Source: Durusdinium trenchii | Taxonomy: Eukaryota > Sar > Dinophyceae > Suessiales > Symbiodiniaceae | Reading direction: 5' to 3' | Assembly: GCA_963970005.1 (NCBI GenBank) | Contig: CAXAMN010028916.1 | Location: forward strand, 702,760 to 766,759 | DNA length: 64,000 nucleotides | In this document: one piece after another, positions 40,177 through 49,687 of the stretch | Layout: each line of letters opens with the position of its first letter | How positions within the stretch are numbered: position 1 is the first letter of the stretch | Translations under genes and position numbers: made by a program | The notes under the pieces: model-generated | Seen by the model: only the letters and a program-made list of their open reading frames with translations | Database searches by the model: none | What the model was told of the DNA's origin: nothing

Positions 40177-43100
40177 CTAATTAGGTGCTGGAAGCACAAC
40201 GGAGTCAAGATCTCCATTTTTATTCCATACTTTTCGAAGATTGCGTCTATATTTGAACTTCTGTTCGAATGTGAGTGGTTGAGCTGGAACAATGGGAAAA
40301 TATGCTTTCGCGTAACGCATGGGCACCAAGCCGTCTGGGTGGTAAGGAGGCTTACAATGTAAGTTGTCGGCATAAAGGACCAGTGTTTGTTGCACTGCAC
40401 CGGAATTAGGGATTTCCGGACGAGAGGCAAAACCACCTGTATAAGATCTTCCCCATCCCACTTGTGCTAAACTGGATGATCCAGTTTTATAGTATTTTGG
40501 AACCAGAGGTGTGGTGGCATAACCTTGAAGATAGATGACAATGGTACGAAAAGCTTCAGCCTGCTCTCGTAAAGAACGACGCGTGATGGGGAGGGCTAGT
40601 ACGGCTGGATCTTGCCAATGAACGGGTTGTGCCCTAGCCTGACCATCTTTGCGAATCCACGTGGGAAACTGCAAACCAGTATTAACGATGAATGCGATGG
40701 CTAATTCGTGCCAAGTAATGCCTGATGCTCCCACTTCATCAGAGGGGGAAATATGGGGATTCGGCCATTTCAGACTAGCGCAGAATCTCAACACTAAATC
40801 AGCATATTGGTTACCCCAGACGCATGCAGTAATGAAGGCTGGGTGAACTGTCGGGGTCAAGCATATGGGTTCCGAAGTAATCTCATACAATTCGCGCTGA
40901 CGAAAAAGGGTGCCCCAATCTGCTGTAGGATCATGATGAGTAGCACGAGAGGTCTGTGGGCTCTGACCTTGCTTAAGGGTAGCATGAGCCTGGTTGAGTG
41001 CGGCAAGGTACTTCAGAATGACCTTAGTTTGGACGAACTGGTCATTGTGCCAAACCCGAGCCTGTTCGAATAGTGAGTCGACAATCTCGTGGTCCGTTTT
41101 ACGAGCTTGAACAGCTGCATGGTCTGCCCATGAATTTCCCATAACATCATCTCTGGCGGGGCCCGGAGGCACATCATGTATATTTTGGTGTGAACGGACT
41201 TTACGAAGCACAAATTTGGACGGAGACCATGACTGTGCAATAATCTGGAGCAGGTCTGCATTGGCAAGATGATGCCACGCAGGGAAGCTGTTTGGTTGGG
41301 TAATCTGATGAATTGTATTAATGACATACTGCGAGTCGGTCGTAATAACTATTTGGTGAGGCCAATGATTTTGTGTAGCCTGTTGAATTATCCAGGTGAC
41401 TGCCGCAAGTTCTGCCCGGGCGATAGATTGGGGCCCCCGTACATGTTGAATTTTAATGGTAAGGAACGGGGTTGTTAGTGAATCTGGCCGAAACTGAATG
41501 ACTGACCACGCAGCCCTGCGAGTTTCCGGATGTAAAGGTGTATCTGCCGATCCGTCTGTATAAAAGTAGAGGACATCTGCTTCCTGCCCAATATGGGTAT
41601 GTCCAGTGTCTTGACCACGTGCCATTAAGAATTGACGCAACTCTGCCATGTGCGGCAAAGTTCCCGGTAGGGGAATCCATTGCTTCTGTGGGTGATGAGT
41701 TAGATAAGTCACTGCCTGTGGATGCTGATTGCGAATCTCCTGGAAAGCCGGGCATTCAAGTTGCTGATGTGTATGTGTATCGATTTGATCGCAATATGGG
41801 CAGTGTGCATCAGTAGTAGCTGACCATAAGGCTTTGACGGCCCCAACTTGATACCCTCCAGTGAGATTATATGCAATTAATCGAACCGAAGCTATCGGTA
41901 ATGTACGCAGAACTCGTGACAGAATCACAAAGTCAAATGGATACTCTTGAACTCCTTTACGGTGACAAATATTACGATTAATTTGATAGGCCCAAGCTAA
42001 ACGCAATTGTTGTCGGATGTACTTCAATGCATCATACCGAATGGAAACCGACAAACACCCGTCCAGAGCAAGACGACCATCGGAGTCCAATGACCAGCCA
42101 ACGTGATTAAGATAGCGAGCGAGGGCCCCAGCGGGGCCAACTGCAGGGCCATCGTGATGTAGGACTGCTTGCAGAAACTGATTGGCTAAGGCAGGGTTAA
42201 CATGGAACATGCGACGCAAGAATGCCAAGGCATTTGTGATGACATAAAGCAAGGGGTCCTGTAATTGGGGACTGAAAAGATGGACTGCAAGCCAGCTTGA
42301 GATTTGTGCTTCGGGGCCGATGAGCGCTTTGGTAGCCTCCCGACGGAGTGTTCTGAAATGTTTGTCGCCAACAATCTGTGTTTCGGCCCCATAGAAAGCA
42401 TGTGGCCAGATGGCTGTCTGGATGAGTCGAGCTTTGTGGGTGATGTCCAATTGGAACCATCGAATGCGTCGGCATCGTTGGACTGCACTTGCCATTTTTG
42501 TCTTTAGATGTCCTAGGGTGATGTGGTGCGTATAGTGGGTCATACAACCGAGATCTTTAGTGGAATTGAGGATCTTGACCGGATTGTCATCAGGAAATTC
42601 ATGAAGCAGGAATGTCTGCCAGTCGTGGCGTGCATCCAAGGTAGCTCCCCAGGCCCACGATTTAGTAAAATCAATCTGCGTACGCAATGCTTCCACAAGG
42701 TGTTTAATTTTCTGGAAGGTCAAGATATTGTCACGTTGATTTGTGGTGAGGTAAGACCAGTTATCGGCGTAAGCATACGGAAAGACTGTGGGTGTCTGAA
42801 GGGTCCAGTAGAACGTTGACGAGACTACCAACATAGCACAGACGGACATACTATCTCCCTCTGGCACACCCGTAGTCATATGAATTGCCGGTCCGACAGC
42901 CTGACGAACTTGAAGTCTCCGTGTCATATTACGAAGGTTCTGAAACCAGAAGGTTATTGATTGAGGAGGTGCACCGTGTTGAACCAGGAGATGATAGATA
43001 ACCCGGCGGGGGAGTAAATTAAATGCTTTAATCAAGTCGAGGGTAAAACCTCGCCATGGAAGTGAACGTGTCTTAGCTGCCTCAATTTGAAACTGCTGCA

Positions 43101-45102
43101 TGAATGTTATGTCTTGGACGCCTCTAAAGGGCAGACCGCCTGAGATGGCACTCGGCCAGGTAGAAGCCCATTGATTTAACAACTGATCAGCGACAAGTTT
43201 GGACGTGAGCCGACTTAAATAACCAAGAATGGTAATCGGACGACCGTCTGTAATAGCCGTGGGGGGCTGGCGTTTGGCCAATAAGACAACTCGAGCAATT
43301 AGATGGTGTGCGGGCAGCCCTTGTGGCCAAATGATGGCCAGAATGCCAGCAAGGTCTTCAACGGCTTCAGACGGAAGTGATTGCAGTTCCTCAGCTCTCC
43401 AGCCATCGATACCAACGGCTTTAAATGGTTTAAGACGTTGGATAGTTTGTTGCAAAATCCGGGGGTTATCCCAAAGGACTTGCAACGGTGTACTGGGCGG
43501 GATGCGACTACAAAGGGATTGAATGGTCTGTTCCCATGGGTGGTCAGAGCATTCCTCGTGGGGTGAATCACGATTCCAGAATTGGGACCAGTATTGTTCG
43601 AATGGAGCTGCCATTTGAGTAACCTCGAAAGCGAAGACCTCTTGGACGAGATCGCCATGTGTGGGAATTTGCCCATGTAGGATATGGCAAATGATGCGAG
43701 AATCATGCTGTTCCATGATCCGAATCCGGGCGTCGCCAAAGGTGGCTGCCGCATATAAGCGAAAGGTCATTGGCTGATGGATTATCAGGGATACTTGTCC
43801 CTTGATGGATCGGCAGAGTGTGGCTTGTGCCGTAATGCGGACAGGAAAACCTGGCAAAACTTTGGCTCCATGATCTTTAAGTCGTTTGTAAAACTGTGAA
43901 CTCGATTTGTATTGTATGTCTAGGTTCAAGGCATGCTGTCGAGATTGTCGCCGCAATTTGGCTTCATGCTGGCAATATAAGTCGGCATCATACTGAGTGA
44001 TTTGACGGAAGCAGTAAATCTGATCATAGTTTGGAAGGTCCTGCGGGACTACCATAACAGACTCGAACTGGAGGAGCCAATGTGCCCAGGATCTGCCGTA
44101 ACCGTTGGCAGAGTAAATGACTTGCCACAAGTGTCGCAGTTCAGAGACTGGTGAGGCGTTATCTGTCGGCGGAGCATGCAGTGTCACAAGATCGTATTTC
44201 TTAAAAAGGCGCTCAAGCGAACGAAGACGACGAACCTGTCGGATTTTCTGTCGGCTCTTAAGGGACGTGACTTCGACCGGTGGCTCGTATTGGCCAGTAA
44301 TATCTCTCTTTGGGGCACGTGCATGACTATGCCGGATGAGTTTCGGTTGTGCACATCGACCACGGAACGTTTGTGGCAAGAATCCTTGCTCGTGTTGCAA
44401 GGGATCGGCTGCTTTCTGGAGACCAAGAGTCTTATGAACAGCCTTTTCCACCCGGAGGGACCATTGTGCTAGGCAGTCGGCCGGGTCAGTAAAATACTGA
44501 TCACCCGTGGAGCATCGAACTTGTCTGTACTGGCTAGCGAAGGTATCTGGATCGAGCGGAAATAAAGTCCAAGACTTCGGCACGAACCATGATCGAGCGT
44601 CTACTGGATAAGTGGGAACGTTGAACTGAACATGGACAGCACAATGGTCTGCAAACTGATGTTCGGGTCCAATGTCAATTCGATGGATATATTTGACCAA
44701 GGAGGGATGGAAAATCATGGAGTCGTACCGTGTGGCTCCCTTACATGTTGGAGGAAGTTCAAAACCAAATGCTTGTCGGTGAAACTGGAACATTTCCTGA
44801 CAGCCCATATTGCGGAAATTTGAGTATGCATCCAGTTTATGAATGTCGGTATTGAAGTCTCCCGCAATAACGAATGGTAAATCGATGGACAAAATATAGG
44901 ACCACAGATCATGCATGAGTTGGTTATTGACAATTCGGGCTTCTGCTGATTTGCCAGTGTGAAAGTAAGTCGAGATAATCACGATATCGAGAAGACCCGT
45001 GGACACAGTAGTACTATTAACGCGACAGGTCTCCCACACAGCCGGGGGGAATACCAGGCGTGTGTCTCTGGACGGGAGCCTGGTCAAAATGGCAGTACCC
45101 AA
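40177..45102 (-). CDS. Retrotransposon ORF: endonuclease C-part, reverse transcriptase, zinc site, RNase H
   Basis: 1641 residues; the nominal start is a TTG, and the true reading comes from the ORF at 46042-45104 by a shift in a run of G's (plus-strand C's near 45109-45115). Residues 1-190 are the AP-like endonuclease (GTAILTRLP, IAGDFNTD, DHCAVH). The reverse transcriptase spans about 555-830: KAVGIDGWRAEEL, LDLIKAFNLLPRRV (motif A), GVPEGDSMS (motif B) and YADN at residues 778-781 (42760-42771) where YADD or FADD is usual. Around residue 1100 there is a CPYC...HTHQQLEC zinc site. RNase H (about 1170-1290) has YTDGS, ARAELAA, TTDSQYV and NSWADHAA, the full acidic set. The last 350 residues are unassigned. 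The product would copy element RNA at a nicked target. Confidence 0.88.
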   Translation of the reverse strand: MGTAILTRLPSRDTRLVFPPAVWETCRVNSTTVSTGLLDIVIISTYFHTGKSAEARIVNNQLMHDLWSYILSIDLPFVIAGDFNTDIHKLDAYSNFRNMGCQEMFQFHRQAFGFELPPTCKGATRYDSMIFHPSLVKYIHRIDIGPEHQFADHCAVHVQFNVPTYPVDARSWFVPKSWTLFPLDPDTFASQYRQVRCSTGDQYFTDPADCLAQWSLRVEKAVHKTLGLQKAADPLQHEQGFLPQTFRGRCAQPKLIRHSHARAPKRDITGQYEPPVEVTSLKSRQKIRQVRRLRSLERLFKKYDLVTLHAPPTDNASPVSELRHLWQVIYSANGYGRSWAHWLLQFESVMVVPQDLPNYDQIYCFRQITQYDADLYCQHEAKLRRQSRQHALNLDIQYKSSSQFYKRLKDHGAKVLPGFPVRITAQATLCRSIKGQVSLIIHQPMTFRLYAAATFGDARIRIMEQHDSRIICHILHGQIPTHGDLVQEVFAFEVTQMAAPFEQYWSQFWNRDSPHEECSDHPWEQTIQSLCSRIPPSTPLQVLWDNPRILQQTIQRLKPFKAVGIDGWRAEELQSLPSEAVEDLAGILAIIWPQGLPAHHLIARVVLLAKRQPPTAITDGRPITILGYLSRLTSKLVADQLLNQWASTWPSAISGGLPFRGVQDITFMQQFQIEAAKTRSLPWRGFTLDLIKAFNLLPRRVIYHLLVQHGAPPQSITFWFQNLRNMTRRLQVRQAVGPAIHMTTGVPEGDSMSVCAMLVVSSTFYWTLQTPTVFPYAYADNWSYLTTNQRDNILTFQKIKHLVEALRTQIDFTKSWAWGATLDARHDWQTFLLHEFPDDNPVKILNSTKDLGCMTHYTHHITLGHLKTKMASAVQRCRRIRWFQLDITHKARLIQTAIWPHAFYGAETQIVGDKHFRTLRREATKALIGPEAQISSWLAVHLFSPQLQDPLLYVITNALAFLRRMFHVNPALANQFLQAVLHHDGPAVGPAGALARYLNHVGWSLDSDGRLALDGCLSVSIRYDALKYIRQQLRLAWAYQINRNICHRKGVQEYPFDFVILSRVLRTLPIASVRLIAYNLTGGYQVGAVKALWSATTDAHCPYCDQIDTHTHQQLECPAFQEIRNQHPQAVTYLTHHPQKQWIPLPGTLPHMAELRQFLMARGQDTGHTHIGQEADVLYFYTDGSADTPLHPETRRAAWSVIQFRPDSLTTPFLTIKIQHVRGPQSIARAELAAVTWIIQQATQNHWPHQIVITTDSQYVINTIHQITQPNSFPAWHHLANADLLQIIAQSWSPSKFVLRKVRSHQNIHDVPPGPARDDVMGNSWADHAAVQARKTDHEIVDSLFEQARVWHNDQFVQTKVILKYLAALNQAHATLKQGQSPQTSRATHHDPTADWGTLFRQRELYEITSEPICLTPTVHPAFITACVWGNQYADLVLRFCASLKWPNPHISPSDEVGASGITWHELAIAFIVNTGLQFPTWIRKDGQARAQPVHWQDPAVLALPITRRSLREQAEAFRTIVIYLQGYATTPLVPKYYKTGSSSLAQVGWGRSYTGGFASRPEIPNSGAVQQTLVLYADNLHCKPPYHPDGLVPMRYAKAYFPIVPAQPLTFEQKFKYRRNLRKVWNKNGDLDSVVLPAPN

Positions 45103-45103
45103 A

Positions 45104-46042
45104 TTATCCCCCCCGCAATGTCGTACCTAAATGTGGGTCAGTTTTTGTAATCTTATCAGGCACTGGAGCTGACCAGAAAGTACGGTATTTGGTTGTACGA
45201 ACCGCCTGATTGAATGCGAGGTGGACAGTACGAGTAGCGGCTGTTTCGGCTAAACATAACACATCCGAGTTGAGAGACAAGAGGTCGTCTTCTTTTTGAT
45301 AGATTGTCGTCGGGTTGACCAGACTAACTGTAATCAGCTTCTTGGTCGGGGGAGAGGAAATGGGACCAGGATGAGATGCCTCACCGACACGAGATCCTCT
45401 TTTCCAATCATGAGACTGTGCATACAACAATAACGAATAGATGTGACTTCGTGGTCTGGATAGAAGTAACTTTGTGTGTGTGGAATTCACGAAACGATAT
45501 TGAGGGAACAACCACCCCCGCTGCCTGGCTCCGTTTTCATGCACAACGGATGACTGCGTAACAAAGGAATAGGCCAGGGACGGTGAGTAAAAAGGCTCAG
45601 ATTCGGCTAAGTGACTGTGAGGCACCATGGAAGTTGTTGAGTACAGTCCCTGGCCAAGGGTGTAGCTGGCTTGTGAGGTACACCATGAAATTAGATCATC
45701 ATCGGCATCCTTGACAAAATGTTGGTAATTGTTGGATTGACATGGTTGGTAGAAAGCTGTTGAATGACAAATATCGGTGGAAGGAAAGACTTCCTGAAAA
45801 GAATTCCGAGGATACTGACTAAGGATCCGGGAACAGCAAAAGGAGTAGAAGGTGAAAACCTGTGGCAAAAACCACAGCACGATGAGCATGCAAAACTGAA
45901 CGTCCTGAAAGCCACAAAAATGCACGACAGTATTGTGACTCCGTCTATATGAATCATCATTCATGCTGCAAACAACACTTATCCAATTCAATACCGATGT
46001 AGGAGACACAATCGGACGATCAGCATAGAGAAAATGCAACAT
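45104..46042 (-). CDS. Retrotransposon ORF: N-terminal part of AP-type endonuclease
   Basis: 312 residues from an ATG at 46042. The first half is unassigned and Ser/His-rich (SRPRSHIYSLLLYAQSHDWKRG region). GEASHPGP near residue 215 resembles the start of endonuclease ORFs in other elements, and LNSDVLCLAETAAT (about 255) matches the first beta strand and catalytic Glu of AP/EEP endonucleases. It ends in DPHLGTTLRGG, after which the conserved GG..GTAILTR continues in another frame at 45102. The break falls in a seven-G run (plus-strand C's), so it may be a sequencing or replication slip, or programmed frameshifting. Starts 31 bases after the stop of the coiled-coil ORF and in the same frame. 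Confidence 0.75.
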   Translation of the reverse strand: MLHFLYADRPIVSPTSVLNWISVVCSMNDDSYRRSHNTVVHFCGFQDVQFCMLIVLWFLPQVFTFYSFCCSRILSQYPRNSFQEVFPSTDICHSTAFYQPCQSNNYQHFVKDADDDLISWCTSQASYTLGQGLYSTTSMVPHSHLAESEPFYSPSLAYSFVTQSSVVHENGARQRGWLFPQYRFVNSTHTKLLLSRPRSHIYSLLLYAQSHDWKRGSRVGEASHPGPISSPPTKKLITVSLVNPTTIYQKEDDLLSLNSDVLCLAETAATRTVHLAFNQAVRTTKYRTFWSAPVPDKITKTDPHLGTTLRGG

Positions 46043-46075
46043 AATTATCGCACCTAATTCAGATGGCTCGAAAAA

Positions 46076-48439
46076 TCACAGAGTTTCATCAACCTGCATC
46101 TCTCCCTCCGGCTTGGATCGTTTTGTAGGCTCCCCACTGCTGGTGTGCCCCAGTTTAGCGAGGATGGCATTAAAGCCTTCTTTCATACCAGCGTTGGTAT
46201 CCTGTAGGCTGCGTTCCATACAATGAATCCTCTGATCGAGGGTGGTTCGAAGGGACTGTTCGGATGCCTCGATCTGCGTCTTCATTTCATTACGAACCTT
46301 GGAGAACTCTGTATTCATATCTTGGCGCAACTTGGATTCTCGATCGAGAGTTGCCTTGTTGGCCTGTGTCAAATCACGAATCTGATTTTGGATGACGGTA
46401 AGATCTGCCTGCGGGACAATGGAGGTAGCGGTAGAGGATTTCGAATATTGGCTAGTTTTGGAGGACCAAGTACGATGAGAGTCTGACTGGTCAGCAGGTG
46501 CAAAACCAGCACGATTGGTTTCTTTGGACTGATGCCAAAGCGCCCATGGGTCCCACGAATCATCAACTCCTGTGCTGGAAGAGGCACTGGCACTTGATAA
46601 TGGGGCTTGAGACAAAGTGGGGCGAGTGCCTCCAGCGACGATGACAGGCTTAATCGGCAGGGGAGTAGCCAGTGGGGCTAACAGGACAGTGGATTTCCCC
46701 CATAAATAATGGCATGCGTCCATCTTTGTGGATGCTGCTAAAAGCCATGTGTTCGCTCCCAGGCTACGAATTGGTCTCATAACTAAGGCTTGTTTCTGAA
46801 GCCATGTACGGATGTCATCATGTGTAACACCGTGCGGTAGCGGCGAGAGCTTCATATAACAGTTGGCTGGGATATGGGCATGCTTCGGATTTGTAGGTAG
46901 GAGGATACCTTGTGCCTCCTCGTAGACCGTACTAGGGACCCTTATGCCGTACCCACGTTTGCCCTTGTGAGACAAGACAAGACCTGCGTGTTCAGGAACC
47001 TTCTTGGTCTCTTCAAGTGCTTGTGATCTGTCTTTATCACGGAGCCAGATTACAGCGAAGGAAGTATCGACAGTGTTCCCATCAGTGGATTTGGGGTTGA
47101 CGAATATGCCCTTAACTCCTGATTGGGCCATGATCGTTGATGTCACAGAAGTGTAAACTCGAACGTGTACTTGGAAACTATGTGCATCAGAAGGATCAAC
47201 ACTAGCAGTCTCGTTACGCCAACTTCGGCCCCAAGGTCTGTCTACCACATTTTTCGCCGGGTCAATGGCGAAGGCCTTCCAAATCGTTTTCAAGGGTCCT
47301 TCGCATAACTGAGCCCATAAGTGTTCTGTCATCTCTGTGCGCCATGCGGTGAATGCCAAGATGGAGGTCGCTTCAACAGAGATATCGTCTTGGTCGGCTC
47401 CAAACATGAAAGCTTTTGCCTCCCCTAGAATGTGCACGCATGTTGCAATCACGACTTTGGAGCCTTGACTGTCAGTCGCTGGTAGATTGCAAGAATGGCG
47501 TTGCTTTGACGAGATGGGACATACTGGTCCAAGCACAATCATGACGCATGGCTTGACGGCTTGATGATGGGTTGTCTGAAATGATTCCGCATCTGCAGCA
47601 TCGAGAAGGAAAACTCCGTCTGCTTGTGACTGATCGAAAGCATTGCAAATGGCTTCACCTTTGGCGTCATGGAACAAGTTCGGTGAAAGGACAAACTCAC
47701 TGGCTTTATGAGCAGGCGTGTCCCCAAGTCGCTTGGTGACATTCCGACGAAGTCGTTTCGTCGTATCCAGGTCGAAGTCTGTGAACTCAGGTAAGGCGAT
47801 CTGAAAGTGGAGGGCCGTGCTTTTGAGTTGTTCAAGCTTAGCATCAGGATCACGAACCGAGAGGATTTGTTGAAGCCGTGTTGTTCCTGCGCAGGTCAGC
47901 AAATCCTTGACGAACTGTGGCGTAGTGATACTAGAAGCTCCATGTTGGAGAAGGAAGTCCATAAGGGCCTGATTGGTACGAATGGCCAAATCGGTTTTGT
48001 TCCCTCCTCCATGTAACGCTCCCACCAAATGAACTCTGTTGAGATGCGAATGGATATCTTCTTGGCTGATGTAGCCAGAAAAAGGTTCTTCAGGTGACAT
48101 CCTCTTGCCTCGCAAAATCGAACGAACTGGAACCAAGGGCCCAAAAAGTCGACTGGCAGCGTGCCAGGCTTCAGCGAAAATATCTGTCTTTGTATGGATA
48201 GGAAGGTAACCGTCCCAAATGACCGTTGCCCAAAGCTTCAAGGATAATTTGGCCGTGTTCATGGAGGGTTCGACCGTGGTAGGTATGTACCACGTGGTTA
48301 CATGAGCGGCAAGGATGTTGCGAACAGCCACTGCAGCAACATGAAGTTGGGTACCTGACGGTAGGATCATAATATGTTCATAGGATCGCGAGGGATGTGG
48401 CTCGAGCAAATGAAACAATTGCCAACCTAAGGACCACAA
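46076..48439 (-). CDS. Retrotransposon ORF1-like protein with C-terminal coiled coil
   Basis: 787 residues by the nominal TTG start; the frame is open up to the TAA at 48472-48470 that ends the methyltransferase ORF, and the first ATG is near 48385. No catalytic domain is recognised in residues 1-600. A Ser-rich linker with DSWDPWALWHQ (about 640) echoes the EPWA motifs at the element's 5' end. Residues about 675-750 have clear heptads (IQNQIRDLTQANKATLDRES, LRQDMNTEFSKVRNEMK), typical of the coiled coil of LINE ORF1 proteins that trimerise and bind element RNA. The tail is basic (KRSKPEGE). Position just before the endonuclease/RT gene supports an ORF1-like role, but this is inferred from position and coiled coil. 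Confidence 0.65.
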   Translation of the reverse strand: MWSLGWQLFHLLEPHPSRSYEHIMILPSGTQLHVAAVAVRNILAAHVTTWYIPTTVEPSMNTAKLSLKLWATVIWDGYLPIHTKTDIFAEAWHAASRLFGPLVPVRSILRGKRMSPEEPFSGYISQEDIHSHLNRVHLVGALHGGGNKTDLAIRTNQALMDFLLQHGASSITTPQFVKDLLTCAGTTRLQQILSVRDPDAKLEQLKSTALHFQIALPEFTDFDLDTTKRLRRNVTKRLGDTPAHKASEFVLSPNLFHDAKGEAICNAFDQSQADGVFLLDAADAESFQTTHHQAVKPCVMIVLGPVCPISSKQRHSCNLPATDSQGSKVVIATCVHILGEAKAFMFGADQDDISVEATSILAFTAWRTEMTEHLWAQLCEGPLKTIWKAFAIDPAKNVVDRPWGRSWRNETASVDPSDAHSFQVHVRVYTSVTSTIMAQSGVKGIFVNPKSTDGNTVDTSFAVIWLRDKDRSQALEETKKVPEHAGLVLSHKGKRGYGIRVPSTVYEEAQGILLPTNPKHAHIPANCYMKLSPLPHGVTHDDIRTWLQKQALVMRPIRSLGANTWLLAASTKMDACHYLWGKSTVLLAPLATPLPIKPVIVAGGTRPTLSQAPLSSASASSSTGVDDSWDPWALWHQSKETNRAGFAPADQSDSHRTWSSKTSQYSKSSTATSIVPQADLTVIQNQIRDLTQANKATLDRESKLRQDMNTEFSKVRNEMKTQIEASEQSLRTTLDQRIHCMERSLQDTNAGMKEGFNAILAKLGHTSSGEPTKRSKPEGEMQVDETL

Positions 48440-48469
48440 AAGGTCTGAGACTCCACTGGCATGACATGT

Positions 48470-49687
48470 TTACAAAAACAATGCCGTCTCGGATACGTCG
48501 AGTTTGGCTTGAAGCCAGTCGCCCATGTCTAAAAAGGTGCTGTCAAAAGGTTCATCGATATGAATCTGTGGCGGCTCCACGGATCTGGCGATAATCACCT
48601 GGCTTGGATGGGCATGAGATGGCCATTTGATCAACATATGATTGCATAAGTGGTATGGATAGGGCCTGTCAACTGAAACAGCTGCGGTCAAGGTTGCAAC
48701 ATTGACTGATGGGCTTACTCGGTGGATCTCGCAGCGACCTGGCAGAAGAATCGTCGTCCACTGATCGGCTGGCGTTTGGAAAGATTGTTCTACCAGGCAT
48801 AGTCGATACGATTCTGGCAACAGGAATGTCATTCTTGGACCCCAAAAGACATCAGTAGATATGATCGGAAGGGACAAGTCTGGTGTGTCGAAAGGCAGCC
48901 AAGAAATATGGTCAATATTAAAGGACTGGAACAAAAAAGCGAAGATCGGCAAGATGGCCAGACCCGAGTGGACATAAATGAAACGTCTTTTGTTGCCTTG
49001 CAGAAACACCACTTGTGTGAATGGTAATGTGGACGATGTATCCGAATCCCATGGTTCAGTGGCAGGGACTTGCCGAGGACTAACGGTGAAAGTGCCTGTA
49101 TTGATATCAATATGTATTTCCGAATTCTGAGCATGGAGTCGGGACTGCATTGCGATGGTGAAAAGCTCGTGTGGGAATGTATCGAAGTCAAGATGTGTGA
49201 AGTGTCCTAGTGCATTAAACAGACCGATCAATGCATGCGGGACACTAATAGCATTCCCAATGATGTGATTCAAGAGCCGGGAATTCAACGGTCCTTGCCA
49301 GAGGGTCGAGAGGCCTTGCAGCCACAATAGCTCAGGTCCTGCCAGGAATCGTACTCGGCCTTGGTGGCGTAGGAGAGAACCAAAGATGCCTTTGGGTGAG
49401 TGAGACGTAGCGTCAATTTCATGCCCATATGCGTAGCTGGCCATAATGCATTGGATGCGCTCGTCTGGTGTGCGGAGACGACAACGAACTGTGTCTTTAA
49501 AGGACCGTGGTGTGGCTCCTGGAATTTTATTGGGGTCGAAATAGAGTTTGGCTGTCTCCAGATCTAAAGGAGCTGATGCGACTTCAATGAGTGCCTCATC
49601 TGTCAATAAGCAGTGACTCTCTTGAAGAGACAGAGACTTCGATGGACCGGACTTCCAAGGGCTGACAAGCAAAATGCTTAAGGCCAT
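48470..49687 (-). CDS. C-terminal part of retrotransposon C5 DNA methyltransferase plus unknown extension
   Basis: 405 residues. The first 180 complete the methyltransferase begun in the preceding ORF: GRVRFLAGPELLWLQGL matches the motif IX region (R...E..RLQG) and HIIGNAISVPHALIGLFNAL matches motif X (GNAVP...). Between them lies the variable target-recognition stretch. The remaining 220 residues are unassigned and hydrophobic in places (LAILPIFAFLFQSF). The ORF overlaps the upstream one by about 90 bases in another frame, so either a frameshift mutation or -1/+1 recoding near 49600-49690 is needed for a full enzyme. It ends at a TAA after which the same frame stays open into the coiled-coil ORF. 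Confidence 0.75.
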   Translation of the reverse strand: MALSILLVSPWKSGPSKSLSLQESHCLLTDEALIEVASAPLDLETAKLYFDPNKIPGATPRSFKDTVRCRLRTPDERIQCIMASYAYGHEIDATSHSPKGIFGSLLRHQGRVRFLAGPELLWLQGLSTLWQGPLNSRLLNHIIGNAISVPHALIGLFNALGHFTHLDFDTFPHELFTIAMQSRLHAQNSEIHIDINTGTFTVSPRQVPATEPWDSDTSSTLPFTQVVFLQGNKRRFIYVHSGLAILPIFAFLFQSFNIDHISWLPFDTPDLSLPIISTDVFWGPRMTFLLPESYRLCLVEQSFQTPADQWTTILLPGRCEIHRVSPSVNVATLTAAVSVDRPYPYHLCNHMLIKWPSHAHPSQVIIARSVEPPQIHIDEPFDSTFLDMGDWLQAKLDVSETALFL

